Source: CAYRYU01 sp964428355
GTDB lineage: Bacteria; Muiribacteriota; Ozemobacteria; Ozemobacterales; Ozemobacteraceae
Length of the DNA stretch: 13,991 nucleotides
Direction of reading: 5' to 3'
Assembly: GCA_964428355.1 (NCBI GenBank)
Contig: CAYRYU010000147.1
Span: 1-13,991 of the forward strand
In this document: piece after piece, positions 1-6,055 of the stretch
How positions within the stretch are numbered: position 1 is the first letter of the stretch
How the letters are laid out: each line of letters starts with the position of its first letter
The notes under the pieces: generated by a model
What the model was told of the DNA's origin: nothing
Seen by the model: only the letters and a program-made list of their open reading frames with translations
The model's database searches: none
Position numbers and translations under genes: made by a program

Positions 1-33
1 ACCCCGGAATCCGCAAGGGTTTCCGGGGTTTTT
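1..33 (+). terminator. Rho-independent terminator of a gene left of the window
   Basis: The arms ACCCCGGAA (1-9) and TTCCGGGGT (21-29) are exact reverse complements. They form a 9-bp GC-rich stem with an 11-nt loop, followed by a T run (29-33) and a second T-rich stretch to 40. This is the standard intrinsic terminator form for rightward transcription. No coding sequence for the terminated gene is visible, so it must end before position 1. Confidence 0.8.
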
Positions 34-132
34 CGCTTTTCCGGGAAGACCTCAAGGAGAACACGCGCCCCCCCTCGAACCGGTTTCCCACGAAAAGATC
101 TCGGAAAGTTCCGTGATCTATTCACAAGAATT

Positions 133-161
133 TTGGCAAACAACAAATTTTCTTGTATGAT
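133..161 (+). promoter_or_regulatory. Sigma-70-type promoter for the M30-like lipoprotein gene
   Basis: A -35 element TTGGCA (133-138) and a -10 element TATGAT (156-161) are separated by exactly 17 bp, close to housekeeping consensus. The predicted transcript starts near 168. It is the only convincing promoter between the terminator at 1-33 and the start codon at 389, and implies a leader of about 220 nt. Seen by eye; not tested against a matrix. Confidence 0.55.
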
Positions 162-167
162 TTGCAA

Positions 168-388
168 CCAGATCAACGGGGGAGGAGGAACCTTCCCGAA
201 AGAATGATCGCAATCCATCGCTCCCCTCAGCCATGAATTCGTTTCCCTGAGTGATCGTGCTAACGATGGCATCATCCTTGCTTTTTTGAGCCGACCGCTC
301 CCGAGAAAATACCATGGATGAAATGCTCGGAAGGGCAATGAGAGATGCATAGTTTTCGCAACAATCCGACTGAAGGGGAGACAAACCC
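168..388 (+). other. Long untranslated leader, no recognised riboswitch
   Basis: About 220 nt lie between the predicted transcript start and the ATG at 389. The leader has a purine-rich SD-like tract (178-188) with no well-spaced start codon. It also has short ORFs: 204-236 (10 codons plus stop), 314-352 (12 codons plus stop) and 345-392 (15 codons plus stop). The last one ends in a TGA that overlaps the ATG of the main gene as ATGA. I recognise no riboswitch, T-box or terminator/antiterminator pair. A G-rich tract AAGGGGAG (373-380) serves as the SD of the gene at 389. Confidence 0.35.
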
Positions 389-3300
389 ATGAACACTCGC
401 CCCTGGCTCAGACTTTTTGCCACAATCGCCCTTGCCGGAACCATCCTGGTTGGTTGCGAGACAAATCCCGCCGGACCTCCCGAGGAGACCGCACCATCTC
501 CAGGGCTCCAGGAACCCTTCGCCATGGTCTCGTTCCAGATCGTTCTTCCCGCCTCCCCAGGTTCGAGCCGGGCCCAGGTGTTCCCAAATGTTTCCCCAGC
601 CAAGGCAACCATTCGTTTGAACCTGATCGATCGTAGCCAGGCGTCCCCGACCATTACCGTCTCAAAAACCGTAGAGGTCTCCTCCCAAGGCACTGCCCAT
701 GCTGTATTTGGAGGACTCATTCCCCTCCCGCTATTGGCAACAGTCCAGATCGATGGGGGCAGAATCGGCAGCTGGACTGATTTCCTCGGGGCTGCCGATC
801 TCGTTCCTGGCTCCAATACGGTTACCCTTGCCCCCCGAGGATCAGGTCTCCCGGTCGATTTGATCGCACGCCTTGTGGAATTCGCCATGGGTTCCCCCGA
901 AAGGGTTCATTCAGCTCCGGCCGATATTGTGGGTTTCGCGACGCTGGTTGTCGGGAAACTCCCAAACGGGACTTCCGACCCATTTTCCTTTGCCCAGGAA
1001 AGATTTCTCTCTTCATCACCCATCGAGGGAATAGCTATCCAGAGCCCGTCTGCCGGCACCAAAGTCGCAGCGGGGAGCCCCCTTCAGATCGTTGCCAGCC
1101 TCTCCGTTACGGGTCGAAGCATCTCTGAAATCTCTTTTACCGCAAATGGGACATTCCTGGGAATTGCAACTTCGCCCGACTTTTCCTTGACCACCCCTTT
1201 GCCCCAAACCGGGCAGATCGAAATCATCGCACTCGGAACGGATTCCCGTGGATTGTCGTTTCGATCACCTTCGGTGACCATCCAGGTCCTGGATGGCCCC
1301 CCACGTATTTCCCCACAGGTTGAACTTCGTTCCCCCCTGTTCAATGGAACGATCATTCGGAACGAAAGGCTTGATCTCATCGCCTCCGCCAGTGATCAGG
1401 ATGGAACGGTTGCCAGGGTCGAATTCTTCCTGGATGGATCCCCGCTTGGAATCGCCACCCAGCAACCATTTTCAATTCCCTGGCTCCCGACTCAGGAAGG
1501 CTTTTTCCACATCCAGGTCCAGGCCACCGACGATCAGGGAAACACCTCCTCAATGTTCCAATCTCCGATCACCGTTGTTTCTCCCCCCAACAAGCCGCCC
1601 CTTGTCGTCCTGACCGGGCCCATCCAGGGTTTCACCCAGTCCATGGGAAAACCCCTTTCAATTGTCGCCTCGCCCTCGGATCCAGATGGGTTCATCAGCA
1701 AGGTGGAGTATTATTGCAATGGGCTCCTCATCGGAGTTGCAACCCAATCCCCCTGGGCGATTTCCTGGGTTCCCACCGCCTCAGGGCAGGTTCAAATCGT
1801 TGCACGTTCTATCGATGACGATGGTGCATCCACCGATTCCAGCAAGGTCATTGGAACCCTCATCGAGCTTCCAAACCAAGCACCACAGATCTCACTTTCC
1901 TCGCCCACCCAACTCAACATTCCGGTCACTGGAGAGCCGGTTTCAATAACTGCGCTCGCCACCGACTCCGATGGAAGCATCACCCGGGTCGACATCCTCC
2001 TGAACGGAGTTACCCTCAAAACCCTCACTTCCCCTCCTTTCAAAACAGCCTGGACGCCTACGGTTCCCGGTGTCTACTCAATTTCCGCGATCGCAATCGA
2101 CAACAAAGGAAGTCAGGCAACGACCCCGTCGGTTTCGATCACGGTCAGACGCGGACTGTTCATATCCTCGCCTGGATTCCGATCGATCGTCTTCGTGGGA
2201 ACCTGGTGGGGACCTGGGGTCAGTATTTCCGGCACGTTCGATTTCATCGCCTCCCTCACCCTTTCGGTTGAGGGGGCAGGAATGCCCTCCGCAAGAATCA
2301 GTCGGGCAAGAAAAGCCGAAAGGTCAAGGCCATCCCGCAACAAGGACCTTCCCCTCGACCTTCGCATCGCGGAGATGAACCAGCGTCCCGTCCCACCTTC
2401 CCCTCGCCCCAGGGCATCGGTCAGAGCAGGCTTCGGAGATCTGCCGATTCTGGCAACCGAAACCTTCTACGTTAACATCGATGATTTCGGATACATGCCT
2501 GCTGAATTCTTCAAACTCGCCCAAAACGACCAGTGCATCGTTTTCGGAATGAAAGACTACGGCACAGGGATTCCCTGCATCACCACCGATTCGGCTGGAT
2601 TCATCGCCAGGGCATTCGGAGAGGCCAATCCCTTCCATCCCCAACAACAGTCCATCATCGCCTGCGACAGGGAAAACTTCGGTACCGAATGGCATCTGGA
2701 CGGGGGAAGAGATGGGGAAGCCCGCATCATCATCCTCGTCTTCGATGAGAGACTTGCGCCTTCCGGCCTGATGGGCTACTACCGCCCCACTGACGCGAAC
2801 TATCCCAGAGGTACAAGCACCAGCAACGGGGGGGAAATCCTGTATCTCAGCAACGGGACGATAACCGCCGACGGTTTCGATGCCTGCGCGACTCTTGCCC
2901 ACGAGTTCCAACACATGATAACGGACAACCAGAGCCGGATCCGCGAAGGGACCTTCGCGGGGTCCTCCCCACTGCTTTTCTTCACCGAAGGCTGTTCGAT
3001 GATGGCGGAGGACATCAATGGTTTCGGTTGGTCGGCCTCAGACGGACCTGCCCAGATGTTCATCGACCAGATCTGGGAAGGGTTGAAGAAGCTTTGGATT
3101 GGACCGCTCGCGGCTTTTGACGGGTATTCCTGCGATTATGGGAGGGGCTATCTCTTCGTCAAGTATCTCCAACAGCGGATTGGCCAGGCTGGGTTGAGGA
3201 GCGTCATCAGCGCCGGAGGAACGAAGACCGCAATCGAGAGTTCCATGCCGGGCGGGGTCGGTCCATTCCTCACTGACTGGTCCACCGCGATGCTCCTTTC

Positions 3301-3619
3301 GGGAAAAAGCGGCACCATCCCCGAGAACCTCGTCTTTACCGGATTGGATTTCTACCGGACGGTCCCCACGCGGGATGGAGACCCAGTCCAGCTTTCGGGG
3401 CCGCTGGTTTCCAACCACACGATTGCCGAGATCTCCGGATCAAGAATGTCCACCAGCTCGGGAGAACCTGATTACCTCGAGGTCGAAACCCAAACGGTTC
3501 CGGCCTGGACAGGACGCTTTTTCATCGACCTCCCCGTCTCGGGGGTAACCCTGCGGGGAGTGGTATTCGACGGGAATCAGGTGGAAAGCATCGTCACCCC
3601 GGAGTGGCTCACACGGTGA
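389..3619 (+). CDS. Ig-repeat lipoprotein with M30-like zinc metalloprotease domain
   Basis: 1076 aa. The ATG lies 8 nt after the SD tract AAGGGGAG. Residues 1-23 are a lipoprotein signal: R4 and R8, a hydrophobic core, then lipobox LVGC with C23 as the lipidated residue. Residues 24-213 are unassigned. Residues 214-587 are four tandem Ig-like domains of about 95 aa. A basic, Pro/Ser-rich linker (about 588-690) follows. The region about 690-985 resembles hyicolysin-type M30 peptidases: the zinc motif HEFQH is at 838-842, with a downstream TEGCSMMAED motif whose E867 fits the third zinc ligand. The C-terminal ~90 residues are unassigned. The protein is therefore probably membrane-anchored with an extracytoplasmic protease. 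It is transcribed alone and ends 3 nt from the convergent regulator gene. The substrate is unknown. Motifs are seen directly; the M30 call rests on HEFQH plus the spaced EG-SM-AE motif. Confidence 0.78.
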   Translation: MNTRPWLRLFATIALAGTILVGCETNPAGPPEETAPSPGLQEPFAMVSFQIVLPASPGSSRAQVFPNVSPAKATIRLNLIDRSQASPTITVSKTVEVSSQGTAHAVFGGLIPLPLLATVQIDGGRIGSWTDFLGAADLVPGSNTVTLAPRGSGLPVDLIARLVEFAMGSPERVHSAPADIVGFATLVVGKLPNGTSDPFSFAQERFLSSSPIEGIAIQSPSAGTKVAAGSPLQIVASLSVTGRSISEISFTANGTFLGIATSPDFSLTTPLPQTGQIEIIALGTDSRGLSFRSPSVTIQVLDGPPRISPQVELRSPLFNGTIIRNERLDLIASASDQDGTVARVEFFLDGSPLGIATQQPFSIPWLPTQEGFFHIQVQATDDQGNTSSMFQSPITVVSPPNKPPLVVLTGPIQGFTQSMGKPLSIVASPSDPDGFISKVEYYCNGLLIGVATQSPWAISWVPTASGQVQIVARSIDDDGASTDSSKVIGTLIELPNQAPQISLSSPTQLNIPVTGEPVSITALATDSDGSITRVDILLNGVTLKTLTSPPFKTAWTPTVPGVYSISAIAIDNKGSQATTPSVSITVRRGLFISSPGFRSIVFVGTWWGPGVSISGTFDFIASLTLSVEGAGMPSARISRARKAERSRPSRNKDLPLDLRIAEMNQRPVPPSPRPRASVRAGFGDLPILATETFYVNIDDFGYMPAEFFKLAQNDQCIVFGMKDYGTGIPCITTDSAGFIARAFGEANPFHPQQQSIIACDRENFGTEWHLDGGRDGEARIIILVFDERLAPSGLMGYYRPTDANYPRGTSTSNGGEILYLSNGTITADGFDACATLAHEFQHMITDNQSRIREGTFAGSSPLLFFTEGCSMMAEDINGFGWSASDGPAQMFIDQIWEGLKKLWIGPLAAFDGYSCDYGRGYLFVKYLQQRIGQAGLRSVISAGGTKTAIESSMPGGVGPFLTDWSTAMLLSGKSGTIPENLVFTGLDFYRTVPTRDGDPVQLSGPLVSNHTIAEISGSRMSTSSGEPDYLEVETQTVPAWTGRFFIDLPVSGVTLRGVVFDGNQVESIVTPEWLTR
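1028..2149 (+). repeat. Four tandem Ig-like domain repeats within the lipoprotein
   Basis: Four protein-level repeats of about 95 aa start near 1028, 1298, 1583 and 1868. Each follows a similar pattern: a proline-rich entry, a hydrophobic SP segment, an ASxSDxDGxI-type turn, a VEFFxDG or VDILLNG strand, a small-Gly/Thr segment, a PF/PW...W.P segment, and a final ATDxxG turn. Units 2-4 are clearly related to each other; unit 1 is more divergent and lacks the SDxDG turn. The pattern is that of bacterial Ig-like (Big) domains common in surface proteins. DNA-level identity between units is low, so the duplication is old. Confidence 0.75.
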
Positions 3620-3622
3620 ACC

Positions 3623-5143
3623 TCAACCGTCGATCCCATAACGCTTGAGCCAGTTGGAGTAGGTCTGGTAGTTGGGCAACCCCAGCAAGACCGCGCCCTT
3701 GGTCTTGTTCCCGTGCGTTTCCTCTTGCGCCAGCCTGAGGTAGTGCCTTGAAACCTCCCCCAGAAGATCGGGAAGGCTGAACCCCTTCCCGATGTGCCGG
3801 TTCAGGATGGGGTCCTGGTCGGGAAGAACCGGCCCGGAAGAGAACAAAACCCCGCGAATGTCTTCCGCCCTGATCGTTTCTTTGGGAGTCCAGATGGCGG
3901 CCCGCGTAAGCGTGTTCAACAACTCCCGGACATTTCCCGGCCAGGAGTGTTGAAAGATCGCGTTGCGGGCTCCCGCGGCAATCTTCTTGGTCTTCCATCC
4001 CGGCAAGCGGGCGCAGTCTTCATTGATGCGCTGCAGGCAATGGTCTATGAGAGGGTTGATGTCCTCCTTCCTCTCCCGAAGGGGGGGAAGCAAGAGGATT
4101 CCAACCGCCAGCCGGTGGAAGAGATCACTCCGGAAACGTCCCGCCGTAACTTCATTCAAAAGACTGCGATTGGTGGCCGCGATGATACGGAAGTCCACTG
4201 TCCGACCCTCGGTACTTCCGATCCGGAAAACGGCTTTTTCCTGCAAAACCCGGAGGAGCTTGACCTGAGCTGCCAGCGGAAGTTCTCCGATCTCGTCCAG
4301 AAAGAGGGTTCCCCCGTGGGCGTCGAGAAGATATCCGTTCCGGGCCTTGACCGCACCAGTGAAAGAACCTTTCTCGTGCCCGAAGAACTCGGCTTCCACG
4401 AGCTCCTGCGGAATTGCGCCGCAGTTGACGCTCACGAATGGCCCTTCCTTCCTGATGCTCGAGCCGTGGATTGCGCGGGCGAAAAGCTCCTTTCCCGTTC
4501 CCGATTCGCCTTCGATGAGAACCGGAAAATCGAGAATGGCTATCCGGCGGGCTTTGGTGATCAACTGGCGAAGCTTGTCCCCGCGATGGATGATCGCTTC
4601 GAACTCAGGGCCCGCAGGGGGTAACCCCTGAGACAGAGAGAGAATATCCTCTTCGGTCTTTTTCGAAATGTACGGCAGGTAATTGACGGATATCTCGAAT
4701 GGGCAAGCCATGTCGTTGACTCCGAAGTTCGGGGACGACTCGATGAGGGTTCCCGGGAACGATGAGTTGGCCAGGATCATCCAGATGATGGCCATCTGCG
4801 GAGTTCCAGGGCTCAGGTGATAGGTCAGTTGGTATTTCTTCCCTTCGAACTCCTTTCGGATGCGGTTGAGCAGACCCACTGCGGCTTCGTAGATTTCCCC
4901 GAGCATGGTCGGCTTGGAAAGCGGAGCATGCTGCACGGTAATTGTGGCAGAACATTTCTTTCGCAACCACCGGGCATACTCTTCCGCCTCTCTCTCGGGG
5001 TAATTGTTCAGCAGAAAGGCATGGGAAAAAGGCCGCGTGGTGAGGGCCATCCCCGAGGGGCCGAGCTTGTCTTTCCCCATCTCTTCCCGGGCTCCCCGGA
5101 GATCCGCCGCACCGATCCAGGCAAGCATGATGTTCGCTTTCAT
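3623..5143 (-). CDS. RtcR-type sigma-54 activator with CARF-like sensor domain
   Basis: 506 aa from the chosen ATG at 5143. The frame stays open to 5266, but the CARF-like fold should begin at the strand NIMLAWIGA just after this ATG. Residues 1-160 resemble the RtcR/CARF sensor; the key motif is HLSPGTPQM at 109-117. Residues about 180-430 are a sigma-54 AAA+ domain: Walker A GESGTGKE (212-219), GSFTGA loop (259-264, a normal GAFTGA variant), Walker B LFLDEIGEL (280-288), AATNR (322-326), RSDLFHRL (338-345) and WPGNVREL (401-408). Residues about 455-506 are a Fis/HTH-like DNA-binding end. The protein should activate sigma-54 RNA polymerase when its sensor binds a ligand. RtcR itself responds to damaged RNA; the ligand here is unknown. 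It is divergent from a sigma-54 promoter at 5249-5266. No rtcA or rtcB is visible, so I give no symbol. Confidence 0.85.
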   Translation of the reverse strand: MKANIMLAWIGAADLRGAREEMGKDKLGPSGMALTTRPFSHAFLLNNYPEREAEEYARWLRKKCSATITVQHAPLSKPTMLGEIYEAAVGLLNRIRKEFEGKKYQLTYHLSPGTPQMAIIWMILANSSFPGTLIESSPNFGVNDMACPFEISVNYLPYISKKTEEDILSLSQGLPPAGPEFEAIIHRGDKLRQLITKARRIAILDFPVLIEGESGTGKELFARAIHGSSIRKEGPFVSVNCGAIPQELVEAEFFGHEKGSFTGAVKARNGYLLDAHGGTLFLDEIGELPLAAQVKLLRVLQEKAVFRIGSTEGRTVDFRIIAATNRSLLNEVTAGRFRSDLFHRLAVGILLLPPLRERKEDINPLIDHCLQRINEDCARLPGWKTKKIAAGARNAIFQHSWPGNVRELLNTLTRAAIWTPKETIRAEDIRGVLFSSGPVLPDQDPILNRHIGKGFSLPDLLGEVSRHYLRLAQEETHGNKTKGAVLLGLPNYQTYSNWLKRYGIDG

Positions 5144-5149
5144 AAAGAA

Positions 5150-5177
5150 ATAGTACAATAAAATTTGCATTTTCCAA
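5150..5177 (-). promoter_or_regulatory. Possible sigma-70 promoter of the CARF activator, leaderless
   Basis: On the minus strand, TTGGAA (5177-5172) and TACTAT (5155-5150) are separated by 16 bp. Standard spacing would put +1 at 5143, which is the A of the chosen ATG. No SD precedes that ATG, so a leaderless transcript is consistent. The -35 element lies inside the left arm of the inverted repeat 5170-5194, which would allow autoregulation. Each element is only a moderate match. Confidence 0.3.
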
Positions 5178-5194
5178 AGTTTCTTGCTGGAAAA
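5170..5194. promoter_or_regulatory. Inverted repeat IR1, candidate activator site
   Basis: TTTTCCA (5170-5176) and TGGAAAA (5188-5194) are perfect 7-bp inverted arms with an 11-nt spacer. The centre is near 5182, about -94 from the predicted sigma-54 transcript start. It lies next to IR2, and the two centres are about 23.5 bp apart, roughly two helical turns. This suits a pair of dimer sites for an enhancer-binding protein. It also overlaps the putative -35 of the divergent regulator gene. Confidence 0.4.
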
Positions 5195-5195
5195 A

Positions 5196-5215
5196 AGATT
5201 CACATTTTTGAATCT
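5196..5215. promoter_or_regulatory. Inverted repeat IR2, candidate upstream activating sequence
   Basis: AGATTCA (5196-5202) and TGAATCT (5209-5215) are perfect 7-bp inverted arms around a 6-nt spacer. The centre is about 70 bp upstream of the predicted sigma-54 start (5276), within the usual range for enhancer sites of sigma-54 activators. The divergently encoded CARF activator is the obvious binder. There is no T tract after it in either direction that would make it a terminator. Confidence 0.5.
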
Positions 5216-5248
5216 GATGTCAGAGACTCTTTTGCGCGACCTACTTGG

Positions 5249-5266
5249 TTGGCATGTGTTTTGCAA
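5249..5266 (+). promoter_or_regulatory. Sigma-54 (-24/-12) promoter of the three-gene unit
   Basis: TTGGCATG (5249-5256) is followed by TTTTGCAA (5259-5266). The invariant GG (5251-5252) and GC (5263-5264) are separated by exactly 10 nt, and the flanking bases match the TGGCAY-N5-TTGCA consensus. Transcription should start near 5276 and run into the gene at 5299. The sigma-54 activator encoded immediately upstream on the other strand, together with two palindromes at -70 and -94, supports this strongly. Confidence 0.85.
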
Positions 5267-5285
5267 ATAATCATGTGCAGATTGA

Positions 5286-5294
5286 GAGGGGAAG
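5286..5294 (+). promoter_or_regulatory. Ribosome binding site fixing the GTG start at 5299
   Basis: GAGGGGAAG (5286-5294) puts its GAGGGG core 7 nt before GTG 5299. The earlier in-frame TTG at 5245 overlaps the sigma-54 promoter and lies upstream of the predicted transcript start at 5276, so it cannot be used from this promoter. Confidence 0.7.
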
Positions 5295-5298
5295 TACC

Positions 5299-6003
5299 GT
5301 GAAACCGATTGTCAGCAAGACAGACCATGGTTTCCAATTGTTGCTCGAGGGAAAACCGGTTCGAACACCACTAGGAACAACATTCTCGAGCTGGTTCGAG
5401 ACGATCATTGATGAAGCCGGGAGCGATATCCTGCGATTCGGACTGGACCCCATGTTCTCGCTCTCCATGTTCTCGCTTCAAGCTTCTTACCTCGACTATG
5501 GGCTTGCATCGACGATCGGGCAGATCATCGAGGATCTTGTTTACTGCCTCGAAAGTGACCTCTTCTTCGATCCGCCTGCCCCTTCATTCGCAGCAACCCG
5601 GCCCAGGGTCGGTCCCGAAACCACCACTCCGGAGGCTTTCCGGTCCGGCCTTGCCTCCCTCCAGAGGCGTCAGCTGATCTCCGTTGTGATGGCCAGCGAC
5701 CACCTTGGCAGTGCTGTCCTTGGATGGAAAGTCGTTTCGGGCCAGGCCAACCCGATCCCCTTGATACCGACATTCTGCTTCGCCCAGAAGAAGCCACCGA
5801 TAAGACTTCCAAATCTTCCTGTGGAAAGAGGCCAATCCCAACCCTCCGCTATCCCCGTCCGCTCGGGGAACCGATGCGAATCTCCCTGCGCCCCGCCCCA
5901 CTGCCACCGCCCGGCGGTGGAGCTCACCCGTTGCGAAACCTGGATCGCTCTCGACAAGCTCCTTCGGTTCTCCAAATTCCCCGAGGAAGGTGAATCCAGT
6001 TGA
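5299..6003 (+). CDS. ATP12-like protein of unknown role, first gene of sigma-54 unit
   Basis: 234 aa from GTG 5299. The first ~150 residues look well coded and follow the layout of the ATP12 family (F1-ATPase assembly chaperones). There is GFQLLLEGKPVRTPLG at 11-26, compared with the family's G-F-x-V-x-LDGRPvkTP. Then comes an LDP...SLQASYLDYG segment (49-68) where ATP12 has DP...PL..LA.TAID, YCLESDL (82-88), and DHLGSAVLGWKVVSG (134-148) in place of the family's GS.VLALA...G. The expected acidic DE-x-Q-x-x-WG-x-D end is absent. Residues about 155-234 are Pro/Cys/Arg-rich and read like out-of-frame sequence. There is no signal peptide, so it is probably cytoplasmic. The next gene starts 52 nt downstream. 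The ATP12 match is by eye; an unrelated new family remains possible. Confidence 0.6.
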   Translation: MKPIVSKTDHGFQLLLEGKPVRTPLGTTFSSWFETIIDEAGSDILRFGLDPMFSLSMFSLQASYLDYGLASTIGQIIEDLVYCLESDLFFDPPAPSFAATRPRVGPETTTPEAFRSGLASLQRRQLISVVMASDHLGSAVLGWKVVSGQANPIPLIPTFCFAQKKPPIRLPNLPVERGQSQPSAIPVRSGNRCESPCAPPHCHRPAVELTRCETWIALDKLLRFSKFPEEGESS

Positions 6004-6044
6004 CCGACCCCGGCCATGCAAAAAATTACGTTATGAACCGCTAT

Positions 6045-6050
6045 GGAGGA
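6045..6050 (+). promoter_or_regulatory. Ribosome binding site fixing the TTG start at 6056
   Basis: GGAGGA (6045-6050) lies 5 nt before TTG 6056. That start gives a protein beginning directly with a lipoprotein signal. The earlier in-frame GTG at 5990 would overlap the preceding gene and add 22 residues before the signal. Confidence 0.65.
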
Positions 6051-6055
6051 AAACC

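Noticed and set aside
118..888. A 256-codon minus-strand frame over the leader and lipoprotein start
   Set aside because: It runs through a convincing promoter, SD and lipoprotein signal on the plus strand and has no recognisable domain.
3611..3630. A terminator between the convergent genes at 3619 and 3623
   Set aside because: Only 3 nt separate the two stops, and I see no hairpin with a T tract there.
3794..4624. A 276-codon plus-strand frame opposite the sigma-54 activator
   Set aside because: The minus-strand AAA+ motifs are complete across this span, so this is a shadow frame.
3623..5143. A Cas/type III CRISPR link suggested by the CARF-like domain
   Set aside because: No CRISPR repeats, cas genes or cyclic-nucleotide synthase are visible. 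RtcR-type activators carry CARF domains outside CRISPR systems.
5245..5298. Upstream TTG start for the ATP12-like gene
   Set aside because: This stretch overlaps the sigma-54 promoter and the predicted transcript start. GTG 5299 has the SD.
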